DNA of 15,959 nucleotides, taken from Micrococcales bacterium UBA3913. Lineage in GTDB: Bacteria; Actinomycetota; Actinomycetes; Actinomycetales; Microbacteriaceae. The notes beneath the pieces are model-generated. The model had not been told where the DNA came from, ran no database searches, and worked only from the letters and a program-made list of their open reading frames with translations. Shown here in pieces: positions 1 to 5,762 of the stretch (the first letter of the stretch is position 1; every line of letters starts with the position of its first letter). The stretch lies in NCBI GenBank assembly GCA_002391425.1, contig DGEZ01000056.1, positions 1-15,959 on the forward strand, written 5' to 3'. The position numbers and the translations under genes are program-made.

Positions 1-176
1 TTCCAGCTCCCGAACCGATCGGGGAGGTCTCGCCACGCCGATCCCGTGCGGAACCGCCACGCGGTCGCCTCGACCACTGTGCGCCGATCCACCGGAGGAC
101 GGCCCCGTGTCCTCACCGGCGGGAACACGTCCCGGATCAGCTCCCAGACCTCGTCCGTGATGACATCTCGCGACAC
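1..176 (-). CDS. IS5-family transposase, N-terminal part (runs off left edge)
   Basis: The frame starts at GTG (176-174), just after an in-frame TGA at 182-180. It reads VSRDVITDEVWELIRDVF, then PPVRTRGRPPVDRRTVVEA and TAWRFRTGSAWRDLPDRFG. This is the recognisable N-terminal domain (DUF4096-like, PF13340) of IS5/IS4-type transposases, which precedes the DDE catalytic domain. About 58 codons are present; the catalytic residues lie beyond the edge. Many relatives split the gene into orfA and orfB joined by programmed frameshifting, and that cannot be judged here. The family assignment comes from recognised sequence; whether the copy is active is unknown. Confidence 0.85.
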   Translation of the reverse strand, partial: MSRDVITDEVWELIRDVFPPVRTRGRPPVDRRTVVEATAWRFRTGSAWRDLPDRFGSW

Positions 177-186
177 GACTCAAGAA

Positions 187-381
187 TCACCCAAAGGCTC
201 CACACCCACATTTAGCAACACGGCCTAGATCGTCAGCAACCAGAAGCTCGCAGAAGTGACGAAGGAATAGTCCTCGCACGCGATACAGACTGCACTCCGG
301 GAACATTCGGCGAATTGGAGCCCCGTCAGCTGCGAACGCCAAGACGGAGCCGTCATTACCACGCTCGATCTCAACGATCAC
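187..381 (-). pseudogene. unknown small ORF truncated by the IS
   Basis: I do not recognise this protein. The frame opens at GTG (381-379), the first usable start after an in-frame stop at 546-544. It reads MIVEIERGNDGSVLAFAADG and continues to about residue 52 before entering the IS end at 225. Its last dozen codons (ending KCGCGAFG) are therefore read from the IS repeat and are not native. Composition up to the junction is protein-like (acidic start, then LFLRHFCELLVADDL). It follows the 437-907 ORF on the same strand by 55 bases, so it was probably the next gene of the same unit. No good Shine-Dalgarno is seen. What it did and how long it was are unknown. Confidence 0.45.
211..225. repeat. 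IS terminal inverted repeat (outer end)
   Basis: Read inward from 225 on the minus strand, the end is GGCCGTGTTGCTAAA. It starts with the GG and the GTGTTG core common to IS427-type ends. The partner repeat is outside the window, so the exact repeat length is not known. Confidence 0.6.
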
Positions 382-436
382 CTCGTCTTCGGTTGCCGAC
401 TGAGTCCAGTCTCCGTGTTGCGCGATGCAACGTCCC

Positions 437-907
437 CTATCTGGATGCTTCGCGGCCAGCAGCCCGCCGCACCCGCCTCGGCCACGGTGCCAGCGTCGCC
501 ATCCGGTAGCGCAGCCACAGGTCGACGAGCACTGCCTGGTCGGTCACGATCTGCACAGCCTGTCGCGTCGTCTGATCCCACGTATGACGTGGTCGGAGCC
601 CGGCGCCGTCGAGGTACGCGGCGATCGTCGCTCCGGCGTAGGGCCGGAGAGCGAGCGCTTCGGACAGTTCACCGCGCACGTCGATCAGGTGCTCACGGAG
701 TGTGTGCTGCATCCAGTGGGGCCATCGATGCGCCGTGGAGTCGTCCTCCAGTTGGGCGATGATGACGTACGGATCACGGCGGCAGTCTTCACACGGACGG
801 TCGTCCGCGAACATCGGACGGCGAGCCTGATGGGCTGCGCTGTCACGCCACGACTGCAGCGCCCGGTTCAGCTTCTCGTCCCAGGACGGGTATGGCTCGG
901 CGTTCAT
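437..907 (-). CDS. hypothetical protein with a CxxC motif
   Basis: I do not recognise a family. The 156-residue product begins MNAEPYPSWDEKLNRALQSW and has a CEDC motif near residue 39, followed by a segment rich in acidic, Trp and His residues (VIIAQLEDDSTAHRWPHW). The rest looks mostly helical and the end is very basic (PWPRRVRRAAGREASR). There is no signal peptide or membrane segment. The ATG at 907 overlaps the stop of the upstream ORF as ATGA, so it is probably translationally coupled to it. No independent ribosome binding site is visible. It belongs to the accessory patch between the IS and tRNA-Pro; similar orphan proteins occur on integrated elements, but that is inference. Confidence 0.55.
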   Translation of the reverse strand: MNAEPYPSWDEKLNRALQSWRDSAAHQARRPMFADDRPCEDCRRDPYVIIAQLEDDSTAHRWPHWMQHTLREHLIDVRGELSEALALRPYAGATIAAYLDGAGLRPRHTWDQTTRQAVQIVTDQAVLVDLWLRYRMATLAPWPRRVRRAAGREASR

Positions 908-1089
908 CAGTAGGCAGACGTCGCGATGTAGTTCGGCTCCAGCACCACCGTCTTAGGCAGCGTCCCCGGGTCGAAGCGCCGGCTCAGTTCGATTCGCTCC
1001 TCCAGTTCCGGTGTGAGCCAGGAGTGCAGCTCCAGCGGGTAACCCATCCAGAACAGCCGCTTCACGACGGGCCTGTACCAGCAGGCCAC
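907..1089 (-). CDS. hypothetical small protein, possibly the 3' remnant of a longer gene
   Basis: The product from the GTG at 1089 is 60 residues and I do not recognise it. GAGGGA lies about 9 bases before the GTG and could serve as its ribosome binding site. However, the frame stays open to 1125 and remains protein-like there (AEFTIFEGQTR), with no start codon before the in-frame TGA at 1128-1126. The gene may therefore have lost its 5' part. A second candidate start, ATG at 1187-1185 with an excellent GGAGGGG five bases upstream, opens a frame that stops after 8 codons. The TGA of this gene overlaps the ATG of the next (ATGA), which supports real translation of the pair. Confidence 0.45.
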   Translation of the reverse strand: MACWYRPVVKRLFWMGYPLELHSWLTPELEERIELSRRFDPGTLPKTVVLEPNYIATSAY

Positions 1090-1184
1090 CCGCGTCTGTC
1101 CCTCGAAGATGGTGAACTCGGCTCGTCACAACGGCCGCAATCGCAGGCTCCCGGAAGGCATCAGCGCCCGCGGCCGGATGCTTC

Positions 1185-1197
1185 CATAAACCCCTCC
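1185..1197 (-). promoter_or_regulatory. orphan strong Shine-Dalgarno and ATG
   Basis: On the minus strand GGAGGGG (1197-1191) is followed after three bases by ATG at 1187-1185, but the frame meets TGA after 8 codons. Together with the startless frame at 907-1125, it suggests that a longer gene once began here and was frameshifted. This could also be chance. Confidence 0.3.
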
Positions 1198-1218
1198 GAA
1201 AAGGACAACAGAAACGAC

Positions 1219-1255
1219 GAAGCCCAGGTGAGAAACCTTCTCTCACCTGGGCTTC
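1219..1255 (-). terminator. intrinsic terminator after tRNA-Pro
   Basis: There is a perfect 15-bp inverted repeat (GAAGCCCAGGTGAGA and its complement) with a 7-base loop, starting five bases past the 3' end of the tRNA. On the minus strand it runs into GTCGTTTCTGTTGTCC, only moderately T-rich. The position and the long perfect stem make it the terminator of the tRNA transcript. Confidence 0.85.
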
Positions 1256-1259
1256 TCTG

Positions 1260-1333
1260 TCGGGCTGACAGGATTTGAACCTGCGACCCCCTGACCCCCA
1301 GTCAGGTGCGCTACCAAGCTGCGCCACAGCCCG
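1260..1333 (-). tRNA. tRNA-Pro (anticodon GGG)
   Basis: The minus strand folds as a complete cloverleaf. The acceptor stem is CGGGCTG paired with CAGCCCG, the D arm contains GCGCAGCTTGGTAGCGC, and the anticodon stem is CCTGA/TCAGG around the loop CTGGGGG (anticodon GGG). The T arm is GCAGG-TTCAAAT-CCTGT. The discriminator base is A at 1260; CCA is not encoded. It reads CCC and, by wobble, CCU proline codons. A terminator follows at once. tRNA 3' ends are common integration sites, and accessory DNA begins directly beyond this one, but no repeated copy of the 3' end was seen in the window. Confidence 0.97.
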
Positions 1334-1362
1334 AAGCCGCCGCATTCGCGACAACTCAAGAT

Positions 1363-1368
1363 ATCTTA
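1363..1368 (-). promoter_or_regulatory. candidate -10 box for tRNA-Pro
   Basis: TAAGAT on the minus strand lies about 30 bases upstream of the mature tRNA 5' end, a suitable distance for a -10 element. It sits in the palindrome AAGATATCTT (1358-1367). No clear -35 box is visible. Confidence 0.35.
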
Positions 1369-1417
1369 CATGCTTTCCACGACCGCCGCGCAGACCAGCA
1401 TTCCCAGTCAGGGGATC

Positions 1418-1423
1418 TAAGCT
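1418..1423 (+). promoter_or_regulatory. candidate -10 box, leaderless-type, for the amidohydrolase
   Basis: TAAGCT (TA-N3-T) ends seven bases before the ATG at 1431, which would place transcription start at or next to the start codon. The only purine-rich run, GGGG at 1411-1414, is too far upstream for a normal ribosome site. No -35 box is seen. Confidence 0.4.
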
Positions 1424-1430
1424 GAACACC

Positions 1431-3053
1431 ATGGCAGCAGCATCGGGAACAACATATGTCGCACGCGGCATATACGGCCATCCTGGGGCGACCGCCCTCA
1501 CCATTGCACCCGACGGGCGCATCCAGGCCATCGGCAGCACTCCCCCAGACGACACCACGATCGACAGACGCTGGGCAGAGGCCTGGCTCTACCCCGGCTT
1601 CATCGAGGCGCACAGCCACCCCGACACCGGCTGGCTGTGGGGCGCCGGAGCATACCTCGGCGCGATCGAGCGCCGCACCCCCGGTGGCGGCACCGACGCA
1701 GGATGCCACAGTATCGAGCAGGTCCTCTCCCGACTCCAGGCTGCGCGCGACAGCACCGACGAGACCACGCCCATCCTCGCCTGGGGATACGACCCCTGGC
1801 ACGTTGAAGGCAGCCCCCTCGACCGGCGCACCCTCGACCAGGTCAGCGCCACCCGGCCCGTGTTCGTGCTGCATGCCAGCCAGCACGTGGTCAGCGTCAA
1901 CAGCGCCGTCATCGCCATGGACGCGCTCGACACCAACCCCACCCCCGGCATCCAGCGCGACCCAGCAGGCAAGCCCACCGGCATTCTGGCCGAGCCCGAG
2001 GCGATCCTCGCCACCGCGATCGCGCGAGCCGCCCTCGCCGGCGAATTCCAGCCCAGCGCCCTGCAACAATTCGGCGTCGAGGCCAGCCACGCAGGGTACA
2101 CGACCGCCACCGACCTCGACACGACAGCGCTGCTCCGCCCCGACAGCGCCGACGCGTACGCCAGCACCGTGAACGCCCCCGAGTTTCCCGTGCGCCTGGC
2201 CGCGTTCTGCCACATCGACACGAGCAGCGAGCAGCAACTGGCCGCGAGCATTCAGGCCGCCCGCAACGCGCGCCAGCTGGGCACAGCCAAACTGCGCACC
2301 GGATTCGCGAAGCTCTTCCTCGATGGCTCCATCCAGGCCGAGACCGCGAAACTGACCCACCCCTACCTTGACGCCGGCACCGGGCAGTGGCTCACCGAAC
2401 CCGCACGCTTCGCAAGTATCCTGGCAGAACTCGACACCGCCGGGCTCACCGTGCACACGCACGGCAACGGGGATGCAGCCGCCCGCGCCTTCGCCGACGC
2501 GCTGAACGCCCTACCCCTACCCGCAGGCCACCAGTACCAGCGGCACGCCCTCACCCACGCGCAGCTCGCCGACGACGCCACGCTCACGCGCATCCGCGAC
2601 GCCGGTGGCACCGTGAGCTTCCTGATCAACCACATTCGCTGGTGGGGGGATGCGGAGGCCGACCACATCCTAGGAGCAGAGCGCGCCGCCCGGCTCGACC
2701 CCGCGGCCAGCGCCGAGCGACTGGGCCTGGCCTACAGCCTGCACTCCGACAGCCCGGTCACCCCCATCGACCCCCTCGAGCTGATCGCCAACGCGATCGA
2801 CCGGCGCACCGAGAGCGGACGCGCGCTCGGCCCCGACCAGCGCATCACCGCGAGCCAGGCCATCAACGCGATCACCCGCAGCGCCGCCTGGCAGCTCGGT
2901 ATGGAGAGCGAGGTGGGCGAGTTGGCCCTCGGGATGCGCGCAGACGTCACCGCCGCCGACCGCAACCTGACCGCGTGCCGCGCCGGCGACGAGGTGCGCG
3001 CCGCCCGCATCCTGGGGACCATGCTCGACGGAACGCCCACAAGCACCCTCTAA
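1431..3053 (+). CDS. amidohydrolase family protein (Amidohydro_3, YtcJ/NfdA-like)
   Basis: A predicted metal-dependent hydrolase of 540 residues, the usual size for the YtcJ-type branch of the amidohydrolase superfamily. Its members hydrolyse amide-like bonds of varied small molecules, so the substrate cannot be named. Visible signatures are the HxH metal site after strand 1 (AHSHPD, residues 60-65), KLFLDGSIQ (lysine 294 and D298), VHTHGNGDAA (341-350), the RHALTHAQ stretch (371-378) and the C-terminal HSDSPVTPIDPL (438-449). The metal-binding aspartate is probably D440. There is no signal peptide, so it should be cytosolic. ATG 1431 was chosen because the frame upstream runs through the tRNA. 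It faces the transporter and regulator genes convergently; a link to the transported substrate is possible but unproven. Confidence 0.88.
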   Translation: MAAASGTTYVARGIYGHPGATALTIAPDGRIQAIGSTPPDDTTIDRRWAEAWLYPGFIEAHSHPDTGWLWGAGAYLGAIERRTPGGGTDAGCHSIEQVLSRLQAARDSTDETTPILAWGYDPWHVEGSPLDRRTLDQVSATRPVFVLHASQHVVSVNSAVIAMDALDTNPTPGIQRDPAGKPTGILAEPEAILATAIARAALAGEFQPSALQQFGVEASHAGYTTATDLDTTALLRPDSADAYASTVNAPEFPVRLAAFCHIDTSSEQQLAASIQAARNARQLGTAKLRTGFAKLFLDGSIQAETAKLTHPYLDAGTGQWLTEPARFASILAELDTAGLTVHTHGNGDAAARAFADALNALPLPAGHQYQRHALTHAQLADDATLTRIRDAGGTVSFLINHIRWWGDAEADHILGAERAARLDPAASAERLGLAYSLHSDSPVTPIDPLELIANAIDRRTESGRALGPDQRITASQAINAITRSAAWQLGMESEVGELALGMRADVTAADRNLTACRAGDEVRAARILGTMLDGTPTSTL

Positions 3054-3131
3054 GGCGGACAGCGGACGCACACGGACAACGCGAAAAGCCCCCTGCCACG
3101 GCCCCCGCCCCAGCACCCGAGTGAGGGCTCG

Positions 3132-4646
3132 CTACATCTCCCCCTGCGCGACCACCCCGGCGGCCTCATCCACGGCCTCGTCGCTGAATGCGTCGCGCGG
3201 CACAAACAGCAGCATCACGAAGCCCACCAACGCCGTCACACCGCAGATTCCCCACACCCACAGGTAGGCGGACAGCGACGATGATGCCCCCGACGAGGCG
3301 ATCGTGCCCGAGTGCAGGATCATGCCGAAGATCGCTGAGGCGAACGCGCCACCCAGCGTCTTCGTCGTGTTCGTCAGCCCCGAGGCGATCCCCGACTAGC
3401 CGCGCGGGGCGGCCGCCGCCGCGAACGAGGGCAGTGCCGCGATCATCCCGCCCGAACCGATGCCCGAGATGTAGAGCGCGAGCATGACCTCCAGCGTGGT
3501 GTCGTGTAGCGGCAGGAACAACAGGAAGCCCACCGCGTTGATCAGGGCGAACACGGTGATGCCCACCCGGGGAGAGACCCGCTTCGAGACCACGGGAAGC
3601 AGCAGCGCGCCCACCATGATCGAGATCAGGTAACCGCCGGTGATGTACGAGATCGGCCCCGGCGCGAGGCCCAGTCCGAAGCCCGTCTCAGCGGGATCGG
3701 TGGCAGCGAAGGTGGACAGCGGAATCTGCCCGCCCAGCAGGCTCACCCCACCGAACAGCGCGGTCGCCTGGATCGGCCACATCGTGGGCTTGCGCAGCAT
3801 GTCAAGGTCGATCGCTGGGTCCTTCCGGCCGCGCACGTGACGGTAGAACGGCACCAGCAGGGCGAAGCCTGCGGCCATGATCAGCCAGGCCCACCAGGCG
3901 TCGAGCCCGTTCAGGCGCAGGAACGACAGGCTTGAGGTCAGGGCGAGCAGGGCGAGTGCCAGCAGGGCGAAGCCGCCCGCATCCACGCTCGTCGCGTCCG
4001 ACTCCGGTTCCGACTCGCGCACGAACAGAGCAATCACCACGAAGCACAGGGTCACCGCAACAGCGGGCACCGCCAGCGTGGCAGTCACGCTTCCCCCGAA
4101 AGACTCGAAGAACACGGCGCCGGTGAGGGCGCCCACGATGGCACCAAACTCCAGCGCGACGATCAGGTACCCGGCGGCGCGCCGGGTCTGGGACGCCGCC
4201 TGCCCGGACCTCCTGCCCTTGTCCATGATCAGTGCCACCTCAAGCGGTAGCCACACCACGTAGAAGCCCTGCAGCGCGAAGGTGATCAGGTACAGGGCAA
4301 AGTTCCCCGAGAAGGCGATCCCCCACGTCGCCAACGCGGTCAGCGCCGTGGAGATGAGCAGCACCCTCTTGTGCCCGTACAGATCCCCCATGCGGGCGAG
4401 CACGGGCACAGCCAGCGCCGACAGGAGCAGCTGTGCGGCTTCGAACCAGTTGTAGTCGGCATGAGAAATGCCCAAGTGGTCACAGATTTGGCTGATGAGG
4501 GGAATGTAGTAGCCCTGCAAGATACCGCTGGTGAGTTCCACGAACAGGAACGCTCCAAGCAGGCCGAGCGTCACCCGCCCCACGGAACCCGCCCGCGATC
4601 TGGTAGCCGACCTGGATGTTGGGGTGGAGGTCTGTTCGGACGTCAT
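3132..4646 (-). pseudogene. MFS transporter interrupted by an in-frame amber codon
   Basis: An MFS permease of the long, DHA2-like type, resembling drug or metabolite exporters, of 505 codons. It would be membrane-embedded with about 14 helices. After a short basic N-terminus come hydrophobic helices and the loop 2-3 signature GDLYGHKRVL (motif A). A single TAG at 3398-3396 ends the protein after residue 416 (AAAAAPRG). The same frame then continues for 87 residues (SGIASGLTNTTKTLGGAFAS, more helices and an acidic tail) to the TGA/TAG-type stop at 3132. In homologues this loop commonly continues through, and CAG to TAG is one C-to-T change, so Gln is the likely original residue. The truncated product lacks its last helices and is probably inactive. 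The start at 4646 has a -10-like TAGACT six bases upstream. Confidence 0.8.
3396..3398 (-). other. in-frame TAG nonsense codon in the transporter
   Basis: The codon lies between PRG and SGIASG in an otherwise uninterrupted frame. Coding-like sequence on both sides without a frame change points to a single-base substitution rather than an indel or gene boundary. Confidence 0.8.
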
Positions 4647-4652
4647 TCGAGG

Positions 4653-4658
4653 AGTCTA
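4653..4658 (-). promoter_or_regulatory. candidate -10 box, leaderless-type, for the MFS gene
   Basis: TAGACT on the minus strand ends six bases before ATG 4646. No Shine-Dalgarno is present (the sequence between is cctcga). It sits in the 34-base gap after the regulator, so the transporter may have its own start as well as read-through from the regulator. Confidence 0.45.
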
Positions 4659-4680
4659 GGGATGCCGTATTTCGCACCCG

Positions 4681-5661
4681 TTACGTCTCACGCGTTCGCC
4701 CTGCCGCCTCGATGCGGGTGAGCACGGCGGTCGCCGTCGAGGAGTCGATGATGAGGTCCGTGGCCACCCCGGCGCGCAGCGCCCCCACGATCGCGGGCAC
4801 TTTCGTGTCCCCGGCGACCACGCACACGCGGCGCGGGATCGCGCGCAGTTCCTGGGGTGTGGGTCCGGTGGCGCGTGCATTCATGGCGATGTCGGCGTAG
4901 GAGCCGTCCTCCCGGATCAGCACGGTGCACACATCCCCGACCACGCCCTGGGTGGACAACGCGGACAGGTCCGCCGCGTCCAGGTATCCGGCGTTGTACA
5001 CGTGGGATGCGGTGCCGCCGGTTAGCCCGCCGACACCGAAGAGTGCCAGCGTGCAGGTGCGCTGCTGCGCGAGCACGTTACGCACGGAACGCTCCCGCCA
5101 CATCGCTGCCCGCGTCTCCGCGAAGTCGAAGAAGGCGGGGACGGAAAAGAACGTGCATTCGGCGTCGAGGGCGTCGGCGATTCGGGCGACGATCGCGGAG
5201 GCATAGGGGATGCCGGTGGTCCACGAGTTCGCCGCCCCGTTGAGCTGGACGACGCGCAGGCCGGCGACCGGCTGCGGGTTCAGGTGGGTGGCGACCTGGA
5301 AGATGGTGGTCCCCCACGCCACCCCGAGGGTCATACCGGGGGCGACCCAGTCCCCCAGGCACCGCGCCGCGACCCGGGCCACCGCATCCATCCGCTGTTG
5401 GTCGCTCTGCCCTCTCGGCATGTCCACCACGCGGGCAGTCACCCCGAACAGTTCGTTGAGCCGCAGCGCCAACCCAGTGGATGCGGAGCCGGTGCGTGCC
5501 AGGGAGATCCGCACGATGCCGGATTCTCGCGCCTCGGTGAGCAGGCGCGAGATGGTGGAGCGGGACACCCCAATGGTCGCCGCGATCGACTCCATCGTCT
5601 CGTCGGCGCCGTAGTACAGCTGAGCTACCCGGTACAGGAGCTCGTCACGATTGTCCCCCAT
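4681..5661 (-). CDS. SorC-family transcriptional regulator (sugar-binding type)
   Basis: A DNA-binding regulator of about 326 residues, typical for the SorC/DeoR-Bsu family (CggR, LsrR, EryD relatives), which respond to phosphorylated sugars or polyols. The N-terminal helix-turn-helix is seen around residues 22-45 (ETMESIAATIGVSRSTISRL). The remainder matches the sugar-binding domain (PF04198-like), with WGTTIFQVATHL, VVQLNGAANSWTTG and DLIIDSSTATAVL. The start is placed at ATG 5661 because a -10-like TAAGAT lies seven bases before it; ATG 5670 (three codons longer) is the alternative, and neither has a ribosome site. It is divergent from glpDFK and leads the MFS gene. Control of the glycerol operon and of itself is inferred from position and the shared operator-like repeats; the effector is probably glycerol 3-phosphate or a related triose. 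Confidence 0.85.
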   Translation of the reverse strand: MGDNRDELLYRVAQLYYGADETMESIAATIGVSRSTISRLLTEARESGIVRISLARTGSASTGLALRLNELFGVTARVVDMPRGQSDQQRMDAVARVAARCLGDWVAPGMTLGVAWGTTIFQVATHLNPQPVAGLRVVQLNGAANSWTTGIPYASAIVARIADALDAECTFFSVPAFFDFAETRAAMWRERSVRNVLAQQRTCTLALFGVGGLTGGTASHVYNAGYLDAADLSALSTQGVVGDVCTVLIREDGSYADIAMNARATGPTPQELRAIPRRVCVVAGDTKVPAIVGALRAGVATDLIIDSSTATAVLTRIEAAGRTRET

Positions 5662-5667
5662 CACGGA

Positions 5668-5673
5668 CATCTT
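5668..5673 (-). promoter_or_regulatory. candidate -10 box for the SorC-family regulator
   Basis: TAAGAT on the minus strand is followed by seven bases and ATG 5661, giving a leaderless or nearly leaderless message. Alternatively CATAAG (5676-5671) lies 17 bases from the TTGCAA at 5699-5694 as a -35/-10 pair. Both choices place the operator repeats over or next to the promoter. Confidence 0.45.
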
Positions 5674-5674
5674 A

Positions 5675-5714
5675 TGCACATTCGTGCAATTTCTTGCAAC
5701 TCTTCTCACATTCT
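5675..5714. promoter_or_regulatory. probable operator: 10-bp phased TGCA repeats
   Basis: Four consecutive 10-base units are TGCACATTCG, TGCAATTTCT, TGCAACTCTT and CTCACATTCT. TGCA starts at 5675, 5685 and 5695, and the fourth unit keeps the CACATTC ending of the first. The first two units also form the palindrome TGCAC-ATTC-GTGCA-like dyad (5675-5688). A period of one helical turn places all copies on one DNA face, as expected for a multi-subunit regulator. The region lies between the start of the SorC gene and glpD. Confidence 0.6.
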
Positions 5715-5722
5715 TTTTAGAT
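5694..5722 (+). promoter_or_regulatory. candidate glpDFK promoter
   Basis: TTGCAA (5694-5699) with a 17-base spacer to TTAGAT (5717-5722) is a weak sigma-70-like pair, with an expected transcription start near 5729, before the glpD ribosome site. The -35 box lies within the TGCA repeats, so a bound regulator would block it. Confidence 0.4.
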
Positions 5723-5750
5723 GGTCCACAACACCTCATCAACGATGATC

Positions 5751-5756
5751 AGGAGG
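5751..5756 (+). promoter_or_regulatory. ribosome binding site that fixes the glpD start
   Basis: A perfect AGGAGG stands six bases before GTG 5763. It rules against the two in-frame ATG codons upstream (5721, 5745), the second of which overlaps the approach to this site. Confidence 0.85.
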
Positions 5757-5762
5757 CCGGCA

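Larger units (their letters stand above)
1..225 (-). mobile_element. IS5-family insertion sequence, 5' end only
   Basis: This is one end of an insertion sequence whose remainder lies outside the window to the left. Two signs support it: the N-terminal transposase reading frame on the minus strand, and an outer end that reads GGCCGTGTTGCTAAA inward from 225, which resembles terminal inverted repeats of the IS427-like group of the IS5 family. The dinucleotide TA follows directly (226-227, inside CTAG), in keeping with the TA or YTAR targets of that family. The element cuts an unknown leftward ORF. The other end and the target duplication cannot be seen, so the boundary at 225 is inferred from the repeat-like end alone. 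Confidence 0.8.

Noticed and set aside
1250..1270. Attachment-site duplication of the tRNA-Pro 3' end
   Set aside because: No second copy of the tRNA 3' end was found in the window, so an att site is not claimed.
953..1558. Leftward 201-codon open frame crossing the tRNA-Pro gene
   Set aside because: It reads through the tRNA and its terminator, so cannot be a normal gene as a whole; only its inner piece is mentioned as a possible frameshifted fragment.
1356..2462. Long leftward open frame (368 codons) antisense to the amidohydrolase
   Set aside because: Gly/Val/Ala-rich composition with no recognised motif, fully inside the amidohydrolase gene; an artefact of high GC.
2387..3124. Rightward Arg/Pro/His-rich open frame
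   Set aside because: Out-of-frame shadow of the amidohydrolase; composition is typical of shifted high-GC coding DNA.
3054..3131. Terminator between the convergent amidohydrolase and MFS genes
   Set aside because: No convincing inverted repeat was seen in this gap.
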